A stretch of DNA of 34,854 nucleotides, taken from NCBI GenBank assembly GCA_018241325.1, contig JAFEEB010000054.1:17942-52795 (forward strand), written 5' to 3'. Positions 1-8,865 of the stretch are shown piece by piece. Each line of letters begins with the position of its first letter. Positions within the stretch are counted from its first letter, which is position 1. Origin of the DNA: Pseudomonadota bacterium. Its GTDB lineage: Bacteria > Pseudomonadota > Gammaproteobacteria > Burkholderiales > Burkholderiaceae_C. Position numbers and translations under genes: made by a program. The notes beneath the pieces are model-generated. The model did not search any database and was not told the origin of the DNA. It saw only the letters and a program-made list of their open reading frames with translations.

Positions 1-231
1 GGCAAGAACCCGAGCTGGACCAGCTACGAGAAGCTGCGCCTGGTGATCGAGAAGAAGATGTTCTCCAACACCGAGGAGCTGCTGCCCGTCATCAGCTTCA
101 ACGCCAAGGCCAGCGCCGAAGACGCGCGCAAGCACGAGGACTTCGTCACCCGCATGGAGGCCAAGGGCTACACGTCCAAGCAGGTGCGCCTGCTGTGCGA
201 GTGGTACCTGCGCGTGCGGAAAAGTTCATAG
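1..231 (+). CDS. prkA: PrkA/YeaG-type serine protein kinase, C-terminal fragment
   Basis: The first frame is open from base 1 and ends at a TAG at 229-231, giving the last 76 residues of a protein that begins outside the window. The residues (tyrosine- and lysine-rich, with the phrase FSNTEELLPVISF and the ending CEWYLRV) resemble the C-terminus of PrkA/YeaG, a cytoplasmic AAA+-linked serine kinase active under starvation and stress. The assignment rests mostly on context: yeaH and a SpoVR gene follow on the same strand, and yeaG-yeaH-spoVR is a well known conserved set. The ATPase and kinase domains cannot be checked here. A palindromic repeat separates this gene from yeaH. Confidence 0.85.
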   Translation, partial: GKNPSWTSYEKLRLVIEKKMFSNTEELLPVISFNAKASAEDARKHEDFVTRMEAKGYTSKQVRLLCEWYLRVRKSS

Positions 232-262
232 GGGCCTCACGCCCGTCACTTCGAGTCATGAA

Positions 263-401
263 ATGAAATACGGACAGCCGAACGCAGAGGACGCAAAGAT
301 TTCGCAAAGAACGCAAAAGGAATCAAGGAATTTTTCAATGGCTTTCTTTTGCGCCCTTTGCGAGTCCTTCGCGTCCTCTGCGTTCGGCTGTCCGGTTTCA
401 T
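263..401. repeat. Repeat A, copy 1: long imperfect palindrome
   Basis: The left arm (263 to about 319) and right arm (about 344-401) are inverted copies over some 57 bp with a handful of mismatches. Both carry the core ACGCAGAGGACGC followed by CGCAAAG-type units. The loop is about 25 nt and AT-richer than the surroundings. A second copy lies at 26574-26740. Transcribed, it would form a long hairpin between prkA and yeaH. No transposase is present, so it resembles a non-autonomous dispersed palindrome (REP/MITE-like). Confidence 0.85.
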
Positions 402-438
402 CGGCTGCGGGTGGCGCGCTGCGCCATGGATGACTGAC

Positions 439-1707
439 ATGGCCTTGCACATCATCGACCGCCGCCTGGCCGGCAAGAACAAGTCGGTGGGCAACCGCGA
501 GCGCTTTTTGCGCCGCTACAAAGATCAGATCGCCGAAGCCGTGCGCCGCGCCGTGTCCAGACGCGACATTCGCCACATCGACCAGGCCGAGACCATCACC
601 ATCCCGCGCCGGGACATCCGCGAGCCGGTGTTTCGCCACGGCGCGGGCGGCATCCGCGACACCGTGCACCCGGGCAACGTCGAGCACGTGCGGGGCGACC
701 GCATTGCCCGGCCCGAGGGCGGCGGCGGCGCCGGCTCGCAGGCCAGCGACAGCGGGGAGGGAGAAGACGACTTCAGCTTCACCCTGTCCAAGGAAGAGTT
801 CATGCAGCTCTTTTTCGAGGACCTGGCCCTGCCGCGCCTGCTGCGCACCCAACTGGGCGAAACCCCTTTGTTCCGCACGCGCCGGGCCGGCTACAGCCAC
901 GACGGCACACCGCACAACCTGGCCGTGCTGCGCACCATGCGCGGCGCCTTGGGCCGGCGCATCGCCCTGACCAAGCAGCCCGAGCGCGAACTGGCGGCCC
1001 TGCAGGCCGAGCTGGACGAGCGGCTGACGCAGGGAGAGGACGCCGACGAGACCACGCGGGCCGCGCTGCAAGCGCGCATCGACGCCCTGCAGGCGCGCCT
1101 GCGCAAAGTGGCCTTTCTCGACCCCATCGACCTGCGCTTTCGCAACCGCACGCGCCTGCCCATGCCCAGCAGCCAGGCCGTGATGTTTTGCCTGATGGAC
1201 GTGTCCGGCTCCATGGACGAGCAGCGCAAGGACCTGGCCAAGCGCTTTTTCATCCTGCTGTACCTGTTTCTCACGCGCCACTACGAGAAGATCGACGTGG
1301 TCTTCATTCGCCACCACACGCAGGCCGATGAGGTGAACGAGGATGCGTTCTTCCACTCCCAGGAGAGCGGCGGCACCGTGGTCAGCAGCGCCCTGGTGCT
1401 GCTCGATCAGATCATGCACGCGCGCTACCCGGTGGAGGACTGGAACATCTACGTGGCCCAGGCCAGCGACGGCGAGAACTTCAGCAACGACAGCCGCCTG
1501 TGCCACAAGCTGCTGGCCGGCAAGATCCTGCCGCGGGTGCGCCACTTCGCCTACGTGCAGGTGGCGCCCGACGAGCAGGACCTGTGGGCCGCCTACAGCC
1601 AGCTGCCGCCGCTGTTTCCGCACTTCGCCATGCGCATGGTGTCCACGCCGGCCGAGATCTACCCCGTGTTTCGAGACCTGTTCAAGAAGGAAGGGGTGCC
1701 GGCATGA
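439..1707 (+). CDS. yeaH: YeaH family protein (DUF444, von Willebrand A-like)
   Basis: This 422-residue protein matches the YeaH family along its length. The N-terminus reads IDRRLAGKNKSVGNRERFLRRY, essentially the family signature. A glycine-rich linker follows near residue 95, and a VWA-like domain carries the metal-site motif DVSGS at about residue 254, with FIRHHTQA and SGGTVVSSAL further on. Family role: a partner of the YeaG kinase in stress and nitrogen-starvation responses; the exact biochemistry is not known. The start at 439 is chosen because a weak GGATGA lies upstream and the family begins here; an ATG at 430 (three extra residues) is also possible. The stop overlaps the next start in an ATGA, implying translational coupling. 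Confidence 0.95.
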   Translation: MALHIIDRRLAGKNKSVGNRERFLRRYKDQIAEAVRRAVSRRDIRHIDQAETITIPRRDIREPVFRHGAGGIRDTVHPGNVEHVRGDRIARPEGGGGAGSQASDSGEGEDDFSFTLSKEEFMQLFFEDLALPRLLRTQLGETPLFRTRRAGYSHDGTPHNLAVLRTMRGALGRRIALTKQPERELAALQAELDERLTQGEDADETTRAALQARIDALQARLRKVAFLDPIDLRFRNRTRLPMPSSQAVMFCLMDVSGSMDEQRKDLAKRFFILLYLFLTRHYEKIDVVFIRHHTQADEVNEDAFFHSQESGGTVVSSALVLLDQIMHARYPVEDWNIYVAQASDGENFSNDSRLCHKLLAGKILPRVRHFAYVQVAPDEQDLWAAYSQLPPLFPHFAMRMVSTPAEIYPVFRDLFKKEGVPA

Positions 1708-3335
1708 ACCCCTCGCGCTACCCCGTGCTGGCCCGCCGGGCGGGCGCCCACCCCTGGAAGCCCGGCGCCCCCGGCGAGCGCCACCCGCGCGGCGTGCCGC
1801 GCGCCCCCCTGCCGGCTGGCAAGCACCCCACGCACCCCCTGCCGGACCCCAGCGACTGGAGCTTCGAGCTGATCGAGCGCTACCACGCCGTCATTGCCGC
1901 CACCGCCGAGCGCTATGGCCTGGACACCTACCCCAACCAGCTGGAGGTGATTTCGGCCGAGCAGATGATGGACGCCTACGCCAGCACGGGCATGCCGGTG
2001 GGCTACCGCCACTGGAGCTTCGGCAAGGAGTTTCTGGCCATCGAGCGGCGCTACCGGCGCGGCCAGATGGGCCTGGCCTACGAGATGGTCATCAACGCCA
2101 ACCCCTGCATCAGCTACCTGATGGAGGAAAACTCCACCGCCATGCAGGCGCTGGTGATCGCCCACGCCGCCTACGGACACAACAGCTTCTTCAAAGGCAA
2201 CTACCTGTTCGGCATGTGGACCGACGCGGGCAGCATCATCGACTACCTCATTTACGCGCGCGACTTCGTGGCCCAGTGCGAGGAGCGCCACGGGCTGGAC
2301 ACCGTCGAGCAGTGGCTCGACTCCTGCCACGCGCTGGCCAACCTGGGGGTGGATCGCTACCACCGCCCGTCCAAGAAAAGCCTGGCGCGCGAGCGCACGG
2401 AGCGCGAGCAGCGCGAGGCCTACGTGCAGCAGCAGGTCAACGTGCTGTGGAGCACCCTGCCCGCGCGTCCTGGCAAGGACAGCGCGGCGCCCGAGAGCGA
2501 GCGCTTTCCGAAGGAGCCCGAGGAAAACATCCTGTACTTCATCGAGAAAAACGCGCCGCTGCTGGAGCCCTGGCAGCGCGAGCTGGTGCGCATCGTGCGC
2601 AAGATCGCCCAGTACTTCTATCCGCAGCGCCAGACCCAGGTGATGAACGAGGGCTGGGCCACCTTCTGGCACCACACCCTGCTCAACACGATGTACGACG
2701 AGGGCTGGCTGACCGACGGCGTGATGATCGAATGGCTGGGCTCGCTCACCAACGTGATTTATCAGCCGCCCGCCGGACACCCCGCCTACAGCGGCGTCAA
2801 CCCCTACGCGCTGGGCTTTGCCATGTACCGCGACATCCGGCGCATCTGCCAGAACCCCAGCGAGGAAGACCGCCGCTGGTTTCCCGACCTGGCGGACACG
2901 CCCTGGCTGCCCGCGCTGCACCATGCCATGCAGAACTTCAAGGACGAGAGCTTCATCGGCCAGTACCTGAGCCCGCGGCTGATGCGCGAGCTGCGCCTGT
3001 TCGCCATCCACGACGACCCGCGTGAACGCGAACTGCTGGTGAGCGCCATCCACGACGAGGACGGCTACCGCGCCCTGCGCCAGACGCTGTCGCAGCAATA
3101 CGACCTGGGCGTGCGCGAGCCCAACATCCAGGTCTGGAACGTCAACCTGCGCGGCGACCGCTGTCTCACGCTGCGCCACACCCCCTACCAGGGCCGCCCA
3201 TTGGCCGAGGACGCGCTGGAAGTGCTCAAGCACGTCGCGCGCCTGTGGGGTTTTGGCGTGCAGCTGGAAAGCGCGGGCGAAGGCGGCGAGCCGCCCCTGC
3301 TGCTGCACGGCGTGCCGGCGCCTGCGAATGGGTGA
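1704..3335 (+). CDS. ycgB: SpoVR/YcgB family protein
   Basis: A 543-residue soluble protein with strong resemblance to the SpoVR/YcgB family. Features include WSFELIERYHAVIAATAERYGLDTYPNQ-type N-terminal sequence, YRHWSFGKEF, ELVYE-like AYEMVINANP, the histidine-rich AYGHNSFFKGNY region, EGWATFWH, and VNPYALGFAMYRDI. Bacillus SpoVR affects spore cortex formation; in proteobacteria the family is tied to the YeaG-YeaH kinase system and its activity is unresolved. The conserved His/Glu sets (GHNSFF, NEGWATFWHH) would suit a metal site, which is inference. The ATG overlaps the yeaH stop by four bases. The first 45 residues are Pro/Arg-rich and probably disordered. It is slightly longer than E. 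coli YcgB (510). Confidence 0.93.
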   Translation: MNPSRYPVLARRAGAHPWKPGAPGERHPRGVPRAPLPAGKHPTHPLPDPSDWSFELIERYHAVIAATAERYGLDTYPNQLEVISAEQMMDAYASTGMPVGYRHWSFGKEFLAIERRYRRGQMGLAYEMVINANPCISYLMEENSTAMQALVIAHAAYGHNSFFKGNYLFGMWTDAGSIIDYLIYARDFVAQCEERHGLDTVEQWLDSCHALANLGVDRYHRPSKKSLARERTEREQREAYVQQQVNVLWSTLPARPGKDSAAPESERFPKEPEENILYFIEKNAPLLEPWQRELVRIVRKIAQYFYPQRQTQVMNEGWATFWHHTLLNTMYDEGWLTDGVMIEWLGSLTNVIYQPPAGHPAYSGVNPYALGFAMYRDIRRICQNPSEEDRRWFPDLADTPWLPALHHAMQNFKDESFIGQYLSPRLMRELRLFAIHDDPRERELLVSAIHDEDGYRALRQTLSQQYDLGVREPNIQVWNVNLRGDRCLTLRHTPYQGRPLAEDALEVLKHVARLWGFGVQLESAGEGGEPPLLLHGVPAPANG

Positions 3336-3387
3336 CGCGGGGCCAGCGGTCCCAGCCTCGCTTCATATCCGATTTGGCTGATTTGTG

Positions 3388-3415
3388 TTGATTTTCATAT
3401 CAGACAGCGTATAAT
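3388..3415 (+). promoter_or_regulatory. Sigma70-like promoter of the proVWX operon
   Basis: TTGATT at 3388-3393 and a perfect TATAAT at 3410-3415 are separated by 16 bp, in an AT-rich patch that stands out from the GC-rich flanks. Transcription would start near 3422, about 275 nt before the proV start codon. It is the best promoter match I found in the window. Nothing in the sequence identifies the regulator; osmotic control is expected from the transporter family. Confidence 0.75.
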
Positions 3416-3421
3416 GCGGTG

Positions 3422-3695
3422 ATTCGGCGCGGCCCCGACCGGGGTTGCCGCCGAACGTTCAGGCGCCTGACGCCCGAACGCTGCCTTCGATGGCTTGCCG
3501 ACGCCTGTTTGGCAAGCCGGAGGCGCCAAGGACTTGCTGGAGCCACCGCGCGCTCCACATCGCCCGCCTTGGAGTCGCTTGACGGCCGCACGCGCCGCGC
3601 CCGGCCCCTTTCAACTCGATTGCCCCGCCTTCGCGTGCGGCGTCCGCCCCATCGGGCCGGACGTTTTGCGCCGTGGCGTCAACCAGAGGAAATGC
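3422..3695 (+). promoter_or_regulatory. Long hairpin-rich 5' leader of proV
   Basis: There is no convincing gene between the putative transcription start and proV. Three hairpins follow one another. The first is TTCGGC (3423-3428) with GCCGAA (3450-3455), enclosing CCCC-GACC-GGGG (3433-3444). The second is the short palindrome CAGGCGCCTG near 3460-3469. The third is GGCTTGCC (3492-3499) with GGCAAGCC (3511-3518). The remaining 170 nt are GC-rich, run to the ribosome-binding AGAGGA at 3685-3690, and show nothing I recognise. A cis-regulatory RNA is possible, but I do not match it to a known riboswitch class. Confidence 0.4.
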
Positions 3696-4949
3696 ATGGC
3701 CAAGACCATCCACATCGAAAACGTCTTCAAAGTCTTCGGGGACAACCCGCAGCAGGCCTTGGCGCTGGCGCGCGAGGGCCGCTCCAAAACCGAAATCGTC
3801 GAGCAGACCGGCCAGTCGATCGGCGTGTTCGACGCCAGCTTCACCATCGAGGCGGGCGAAATCTTCGTGATCATGGGCTTGTCCGGCTCGGGCAAGTCCA
3901 CCCTGGTGCGGCTGCTCAACCGCCTGATCGAGCCCACGGCCGGCCGCATCCTGGTGGAGGGCGAGAACATCAACGACTATGGCGAAGCGCAGTTGCGCGC
4001 CTTTCGCCGCAAGGACATCAGCATGGTGTTCCAGTCGTTTGCGCTGCTGCCGCACCTGACGGTGCTGGACAACGTGGCCTTCGGGCTGGAGCTGGCCGGC
4101 GTGGACAAGGCCACGCGCCTGGCCCAGGCGCAGGCCGCGCTGGCGCAGGTGGGGCTGGAGGTGTGGGCCCACGCCTACCCCGACGAGCTCTCGGGCGGCA
4201 TGCAGCAGCGCGTGGGCCTGGCGCGCGCGCTGGCGGCCGACCCCGCCATCCTGTTGATGGACGAGGCCTTCTCGGCGCTCGACCCGATCATCCGCACCGA
4301 CATGCAGGACGAGCTGCTGCGCCTGCAGCAGGACAAGCGCCGCACCATCGTCTTCATCTCGCACGACCTGGACGAGGCCATGCGCATCGGCGACCGCATC
4401 GCCATCATGAAGGACGGCCAGGTGGTGCAGGTCGGCACGCCGGAGGCCATATTGCGCGCGCCGGCCGATGACTACGTGCGCAACTTCGTGCGCGGCGTCG
4501 ATGCCGCGGCGGTGTTCAAGGCCGGCGACATCGCGCGCAAGACGCAGGTGGAGGTGTCCGAAAGCGCCACCCGCGGCTGCCGCCCGGCCCTCAAGCGCCT
4601 GCAGCAGCACGACCGCGAATGGGCCTACGTGGTCAGCCCCGAGCACCGCTTTCTGGGCGTGGTCTCGGCCGACTCGCTGCGTGCCGCGCTGCAAGGGCAC
4701 GAGGGCCCGTTGGGCCTGCTGCACGCCTTCGTGCCGGGCGTGGCCGCCGTGACGGCCGACACGCCGATCAGCCAGCTCTATGGCCTGATGGTCGGATGCC
4801 CGTGCCCGCTGCCGGTGATCGACGAGCAGGGGCGCTTTCTGGGCGCCATCAGCCGCACCACGCTGCTGAAGTTTCTGGACCCAAGCACCGACCCGCACGG
4901 CAACCCGCTGCCTGAACCCGCGTCCGCCGCTGCCGCGACCGCCGCCTGA
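3696..4949 (+). CDS. proV: Glycine betaine/proline ABC transporter ATPase ProV
   Basis: This 417-residue protein powers osmoprotectant import on the cytoplasmic face of the ProW permease. Visible elements are a ProV-type N-terminal helix region (residues 1-40), Walker [10 protein letters not shown] (61-69), the Q-loop [10 protein letters not shown], the ABC signature LSGGMQQR (165-172), Walker B ILLMDE (185-190) and the switch histidine H223. A C-terminal CBS-like regulatory region spans about 275-400; CBS pairs in OpuA-type ATPases sense ionic strength. The start follows AGAGGA by five bases; an ATG four bases upstream is out of frame. It is the first gene of proV-proW-proX, 20 nt before proW. 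Confidence 0.97.
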   Translation: MAKTIHIENVFKVFGDNPQQALALAREGRSKTEIVEQTGQSIGVFDASFTIEAGEIFVIMGLSGSGKSTLVRLLNRLIEPTAGRILVEGENINDYGEAQLRAFRRKDISMVFQSFALLPHLTVLDNVAFGLELAGVDKATRLAQAQAALAQVGLEVWAHAYPDELSGGMQQRVGLARALAADPAILLMDEAFSALDPIIRTDMQDELLRLQQDKRRTIVFISHDLDEAMRIGDRIAIMKDGQVVQVGTPEAILRAPADDYVRNFVRGVDAAAVFKAGDIARKTQVEVSESATRGCRPALKRLQQHDREWAYVVSPEHRFLGVVSADSLRAALQGHEGPLGLLHAFVPGVAAVTADTPISQLYGLMVGCPCPLPVIDEQGRFLGAISRTTLLKFLDPSTDPHGNPLPEPASAAAATAA

Positions 4950-4969
4950 GCCGTCCACCGAGATCCCCC

Positions 4970-6232
4970 ATGAACGACAACACCCCCGCTACCGACCCGT
5001 GGAGCACGGCGACCAACGCCGCCGCGCCCGACACCGCCACGCCCGCGACGCCCGACCCCTGGGGCAGCGCCGGCACCCCGGCCGACGCCGCCAACCCCTA
5101 CGACACGCCACCACCGCCGGACGGCGGCGACGCCTGGCTGGGCGGCGACGCCGCGCCCTCCGGCGACTTTCTGGCCGCCAGCCCCGACGCCCCCGCGGCC
5201 GCCGTGCCGGACGGCGGTTTCAGCATCAGCCAGCTGTGGGACGGCAGCCTGCCGGTGCAGGACTGGATCAACCACGGCCTGGACTGGGTGGTGCTGCACT
5301 TTCGGCCCTTCTTCCACGCGCTGCGCGGGCCGGTGGATGCGCTGCTGGGCGGCGTGGAGGCCGCACTGCAATGGCCGCCCGCCCTGGTGATGATCGCGGT
5401 GCTGGCGCTGCTGGCCTGGCAGCTGGCCGGCGGCGTGCTGGGGGCGGCCGCGCTGGTGTCGCTGCTGGTGGTGGCCGCGCTGGGCATCTGGCCCGAGGCC
5501 ATGGTGACGCTGTCGCTGGTGCTCACCTCGCTGCTGTTTTGCGTCGTCATCGGCCTGCCGCTGGGCATCTGGCTGGCACGCAGCGAGCGCGCGCAAAAGT
5601 GGGTGCGCCCGCTGCTCGACGCCATGCAGACCACGCCGGCCTTCGTCTATCTGGTGCCGGTGGTCATGCTGTTCGGCATCGGCAACGTGCCGGGCGTGAT
5701 CGTCACCATCATCTTCGCGCTGCCGCCGCTGGTGCGCCTCACCAACCTGGGCATCCGCCAGGTGCGGCCGGACCTGGTGGAGGCCGCGCGGGCCTACGGC
5801 GCCTCGCCCTGGCAGTTGCTCACACGGGTGCAATTGCCGCTGGCCATGCCCTCCATCATGGCCGGCGTCAACCAGACGCTGATGCTGAGCCTGTCGATGG
5901 TGGTGATCGCCTCGATGATCGCCGTCGGTGGCCTGGGCCTGATGGTGCTGCGCGGCATCGGCCGGCTGGACATGGGCCTGGCGGCCGTGGGCGGCCTGGG
6001 CATCGTGATCCTGGCCATCGTGCTGGACCGCGTCACGCAGGCGCTGGGCCAGCCGCGGCGCGACCAGCACCTGCGCTGGTACATGCGCGGCCCGGTCGGC
6101 CTGGGCTGGCGCCTGCTGCACCGCCGCCACGACGGCTCCGGCCCGCACGCGCCCGGCACGCCCACGGCGCCGAGCGCACCCCCGACAGCACCGGCGCCGA
6201 ACGCGCACGCCGCCCTCTCGCGCGCCGCCTGA
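4970..6232 (+). CDS. proW: Glycine betaine/proline ABC transporter permease ProW
   Basis: A 420-residue inner-membrane permease that forms the channel with ProV. Residues 1-85 are rich in Pro, Ala, Asp and Thr and look disordered; E. coli ProW also has a long N-terminal extension, though a different one. Hydrophobic segments start near residue 138 and continue to about 355. The ABC-permease EAA loop (EAARAYGAS, from residue 271, ending in [11 protein letters not shown]) is clear. The C-terminal 50 residues are again Ala/Pro-rich. Start chosen at the first ATG after proV; a shorter start is conceivable because of the low-complexity N-terminus. proX follows after 38 nt. Confidence 0.95.
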   Translation: MNDNTPATDPWSTATNAAAPDTATPATPDPWGSAGTPADAANPYDTPPPPDGGDAWLGGDAAPSGDFLAASPDAPAAAVPDGGFSISQLWDGSLPVQDWINHGLDWVVLHFRPFFHALRGPVDALLGGVEAALQWPPALVMIAVLALLAWQLAGGVLGAAALVSLLVVAALGIWPEAMVTLSLVLTSLLFCVVIGLPLGIWLARSERAQKWVRPLLDAMQTTPAFVYLVPVVMLFGIGNVPGVIVTIIFALPPLVRLTNLGIRQVRPDLVEAARAYGASPWQLLTRVQLPLAMPSIMAGVNQTLMLSLSMVVIASMIAVGGLGLMVLRGIGRLDMGLAAVGGLGIVILAIVLDRVTQALGQPRRDQHLRWYMRGPVGLGWRLLHRRHDGSGPHAPGTPTAPSAPPTAPAPNAHAALSRAA

Positions 6233-6270
6233 ACGACTGGCTTTTTCAACCTCCCGAAAGGAGAACCCCG

Positions 6271-7296
6271 ATGAAATCCCCTGATGCAATCCGCCCGCTG
6301 CGCGCCCTGCTGGCCGCCGGCGGCCTGGCCATGGCCACCACGCTCACGCCCGCGCTGGCCGCCGACAGCCTGCCCGGCCAGGGCGTCACCGTGCAGCCGC
6401 TCAAGAGCACCATTGCCGAGGAAACCTTCCAGACCGAGCTGGTCATGAAGGCGCTGCAAAAGCTGGGCTACGACGTCCAGCCGATCAAGGAGGTGGACTA
6501 CCCCGCCGCCCACCTGGCCATTGCCAACGGCGACGCCACCTTCATGGCCGACCACTGGGACCCGCTGCACGCCGACTACTACAAGAACTCCGGCGGCGAC
6601 GCCAAGCTGTGGCGCGACAACAGCTACTCCACCGGCGCGCTGCAGGGCTACCTGATCGACAAGAAAACCGCCGACCAGTACAAGATCACCAACATCGAGC
6701 AGATGAAGGACCCCAAGATCGCCCAGCTGTTCGACACCGACGGCGACGGCAAGGCCGACATGACCGGCTGCAACCCCGGCTGGGGCTGCGAGGCCGTGAT
6801 CGAGCACCAGCTGGACGCCTACAAGCTGCGCGGCTCGGTGACGCACGTGCAGGGCAACTACTCGGCGCTGATCGCCGACACCATTGCGCGCTACAAGCAG
6901 GGCAAGCCGATTTTCTATTACACGTGGACGCCCTACTGGGTCAGCAACGTGCTGGTGCCGGGCAAGGACGTGACGTGGCTGCAGGTGCCGTTCTCCTCGC
7001 TGCCCGGCGAGCAAAAAGGCACCGACACCCAGCTGCCCAATGGCCAGAACTACGGCTTCGTGGTCAATACCCAGCGCATCCTGGCCAACCGCGCCTTTGT
7101 CGACAAGCACCCGGACGCCAGGAAGCTGTTCTCGGAGATGAAGCTGCCGGTGGCCGACATCAACGCGCAGAACAAGGCCATGCACGACGGCGCCAACAAG
7201 CCGGCCGACATCACCCGCCACGTGGACGGCTGGATCAAGGCGCACCAAAAGCAGTTCGACCAGTGGATCGCCGACGCGAAGGCCGCGGCCAAGTAA
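6271..7296 (+). CDS. proX: Periplasmic glycine betaine-binding protein ProX
   Basis: A 341-residue secreted binding protein. A signal peptide is evident: Arg/Lys near the start, a hydrophobic stretch, and an Ala-Leu-Ala cleavage site around residue 30. The mature part contains the tryptophan-bearing motifs of the ProX family: [17 protein letters not shown] and YYTWTPYW. These correspond to the three Trp that form the cation-binding cage around the quaternary ammonium in E. coli ProX. The Cys pair in CNPGWGC is also seen in the family. AAAGGAGA lies 6-13 nt upstream of the ATG. It is the last gene of the operon; a strong hairpin with a T-run follows 33 nt after the stop. Confidence 0.96.
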   Translation: MKSPDAIRPLRALLAAGGLAMATTLTPALAADSLPGQGVTVQPLKSTIAEETFQTELVMKALQKLGYDVQPIKEVDYPAAHLAIANGDATFMADHWDPLHADYYKNSGGDAKLWRDNSYSTGALQGYLIDKKTADQYKITNIEQMKDPKIAQLFDTDGDGKADMTGCNPGWGCEAVIEHQLDAYKLRGSVTHVQGNYSALIADTIARYKQGKPIFYYTWTPYWVSNVLVPGKDVTWLQVPFSSLPGEQKGTDTQLPNGQNYGFVVNTQRILANRAFVDKHPDARKLFSEMKLPVADINAQNKAMHDGANKPADITRHVDGWIKAHQKQFDQWIADAKAAAK

Positions 7297-7329
7297 CGCC
7301 CGCTCCACTCGAAAATACAAACCCGATTG

Positions 7330-7372
7330 GCTGCTTGCGCTTGTGCAACAAGCGCAAGCAGCTATCTTTTTT
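7330..7372 (+). terminator. Terminator-like hairpin after proX; repeat B copy 1
   Basis: A perfect 14-bp inverted repeat, GCTGCTTGCGCTTG (7330-7343) and its complement (7349-7362), has a 5-nt loop. It is followed by TAT-C and six T (7367-7372), as in a rho-independent terminator for proVWX. The right arm plus tail (CAAGCGCAAGCAGCTATC) is also the core of a dispersed element found at five other places in this window, so the terminator may be a domesticated repeat. Confidence 0.75.
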
Positions 7373-7414
7373 ATAGTTATCTGACGGTGCGCTGCAGCCG
7401 GCGACAATACCGGC

Positions 7415-7843
7415 ATGACCTGGCGACGCATTCTTGCCATCCTTTTTGCCGTGGCCCTGGGCGCCGGTGCCTGGCGCGCGGGCGGCTGGCGCGGTCTGGC
7501 CCTGCTGGCCAGCGCGCTGGTGCTGTGGGCGCTGCTGTACTACAACCAGATCGTCACGGTGATGAAGCGCGCTGCCGACCGGCCCGTGGGCCATGTGGGC
7601 AGCGCGGTGATGCTCAACGCCAAGCTCCAGGCCGGCCAGCCGCTGCTCAAGGTGGTGGCGCTGACCCGCGCCCTGGGCGAGCGCCTGAGCGAGGTCGGCG
7701 CCGACCCCGAAACCTACCGCTGGCGCGACGAGGGCGGCTCGCAGGTGACGGCGGAATTCAAGAGCGGACGGCTCACGCACTGGCAGCTGGAGCGCCCGGC
7801 GCCCGCGGCGGACGACGCCGCTGCCCGCGGTCCGGCCGCTTAA
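7415..7843 (+). CDS. Small predicted membrane protein, function unknown
   Basis: A 142-residue protein with Arg near the N-terminus and two hydrophobic stretches (about residues 5-20 and 26-44), followed by a soluble part with the phrases RPVGHVGSAVMLNAKLQAGQ and YRWRDEGGSQV, and an Ala/Pro-rich tail. I recall similar short proteins beside ilvE in Comamonadaceae, sometimes labelled glycerate kinase in databases. Nothing here resembles a kinase, so that label should not be used. It is transcribed with ilvE, which starts 68 nt after its stop. Function not predictable from the sequence. Confidence 0.75.
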   Translation: MTWRRILAILFAVALGAGAWRAGGWRGLALLASALVLWALLYYNQIVTVMKRAADRPVGHVGSAVMLNAKLQAGQPLLKVVALTRALGERLSEVGADPETYRWRDEGGSQVTAEFKSGRLTHWQLERPAPAADDAAARGPAA

Positions 7844-7911
7844 AATGGCGGTTTCGTGGCCGTCACCCCCGTCGGGCAAGGCCGATCCCCAACGCACTTT
7901 TCAGGCAACCC

Positions 7912-8850
7912 ATGAGCTCTCCCGCACCCACGCTCGACGACCGCGACGGCAAGATCTGGATGGACGGCCAGCTGGTGGACTGGCGCGAGGCCAAGGTCCA
8001 CGTGCTGACGCACACGCTGCACTACGGCTGCGGCGCCTTCGAGGGCGTGCGGGCCTATGAAACAACCGCCGGCCCGGCCATCTTCCGTCTGCAGGACCAC
8101 ACCCAGCGCCTGCTCAACAGCAGCAAGATCCTGCGCATGAAGGTGCCCTTCAGCGCCGACGAGCTGAACGCCGCGCAAAAGGAGGTGGTGCGCGCCAACG
8201 GCCTGAAGAGCTGCTACCTGCGCCCGCTGGTGTGGATCGGCTCCGAAAAGCTGGGCGTCTCGCCCAAGGGCAACCGCATCCACGTGATGGTGGCGGCCTG
8301 GTCCTGGGGCGCCTACCTGGGCGAGGACGGCATGAAAAAAGGCATCCGCGTGCGCACCAGCAGCTACGCGCGCCACCACGTCAACATCACCATGACGCAG
8401 GCCAAGACGGTGAGCAACTACACCAACTCGATCCTGGCCAACATGGAGGCCACGGACGAGGGCTACGACGAGGCGGTGCTGCTGGACACCAGCGGCTTCG
8501 TCAGCGAAGGCTCGGGCGAGAACCTGTTCGTCGTCAAGGACGGCACGGTGTACACACCCGACCTGTCGGCCGGCGCGCTCAACGGCATCACGCGCAACAC
8601 CGTGCTGCACATCTGCGAAGACCTGGGCCTGAAGGTGGTGCAAAAGCGCATCACGCGCGACGAGTGCTACATCGCCGACGAGATGTTCTTCTCGGGCACG
8701 GCGGCCGAGGTCACACCGATCCGCGAGTACGACCGCATCCAGATCGGCGCCGGCCAGCGCGGCCCCATCACCGAGAAGATCCAGAGCGCCTTCTTCGACA
8801 TCGTGAACGGCCGCAACGCCAAGTACGCCCACTGGCTGGCCAAAGTCTGA
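7912..8850 (+). CDS. ilvE: Branched-chain amino acid aminotransferase
   Basis: A 312-residue PLP-dependent fold-type IV aminotransferase that interconverts Leu, Ile and Val with their 2-oxo acids. Landmarks are HYGCGAFEGVRAYE near residue 37, RLLNSSKIL, YLRPLVWIG, the PLP lysine in TQAKTVSNY (K165), and the phosphate-cup sequences SEGSGENLF and GTAAEVTPI. Its length equals that of typical IlvE. The start at 7912 gives the canonical N-terminus. A TAAAAT box at 7841-7846, overlapping the end of the previous gene, could be a -10 element, but no good -35 is visible. The zinc-finger gene starts 15 nt downstream, suggesting co-transcription. Confidence 0.97.
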   Translation: MSSPAPTLDDRDGKIWMDGQLVDWREAKVHVLTHTLHYGCGAFEGVRAYETTAGPAIFRLQDHTQRLLNSSKILRMKVPFSADELNAAQKEVVRANGLKSCYLRPLVWIGSEKLGVSPKGNRIHVMVAAWSWGAYLGEDGMKKGIRVRTSSYARHHVNITMTQAKTVSNYTNSILANMEATDEGYDEAVLLDTSGFVSEGSGENLFVVKDGTVYTPDLSAGALNGITRNTVLHICEDLGLKVVQKRITRDECYIADEMFFSGTAAEVTPIREYDRIQIGAGQRGPITEKIQSAFFDIVNGRNAKYAHWLAKV

Positions 8851-8865
8851 CACCGGAGCGCCGCC

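Noticed and set aside
1659-3308. Long minus-strand frame opposite SpoVR
   Set aside because: Shadow of a conserved plus-strand gene; no recognisable motif.
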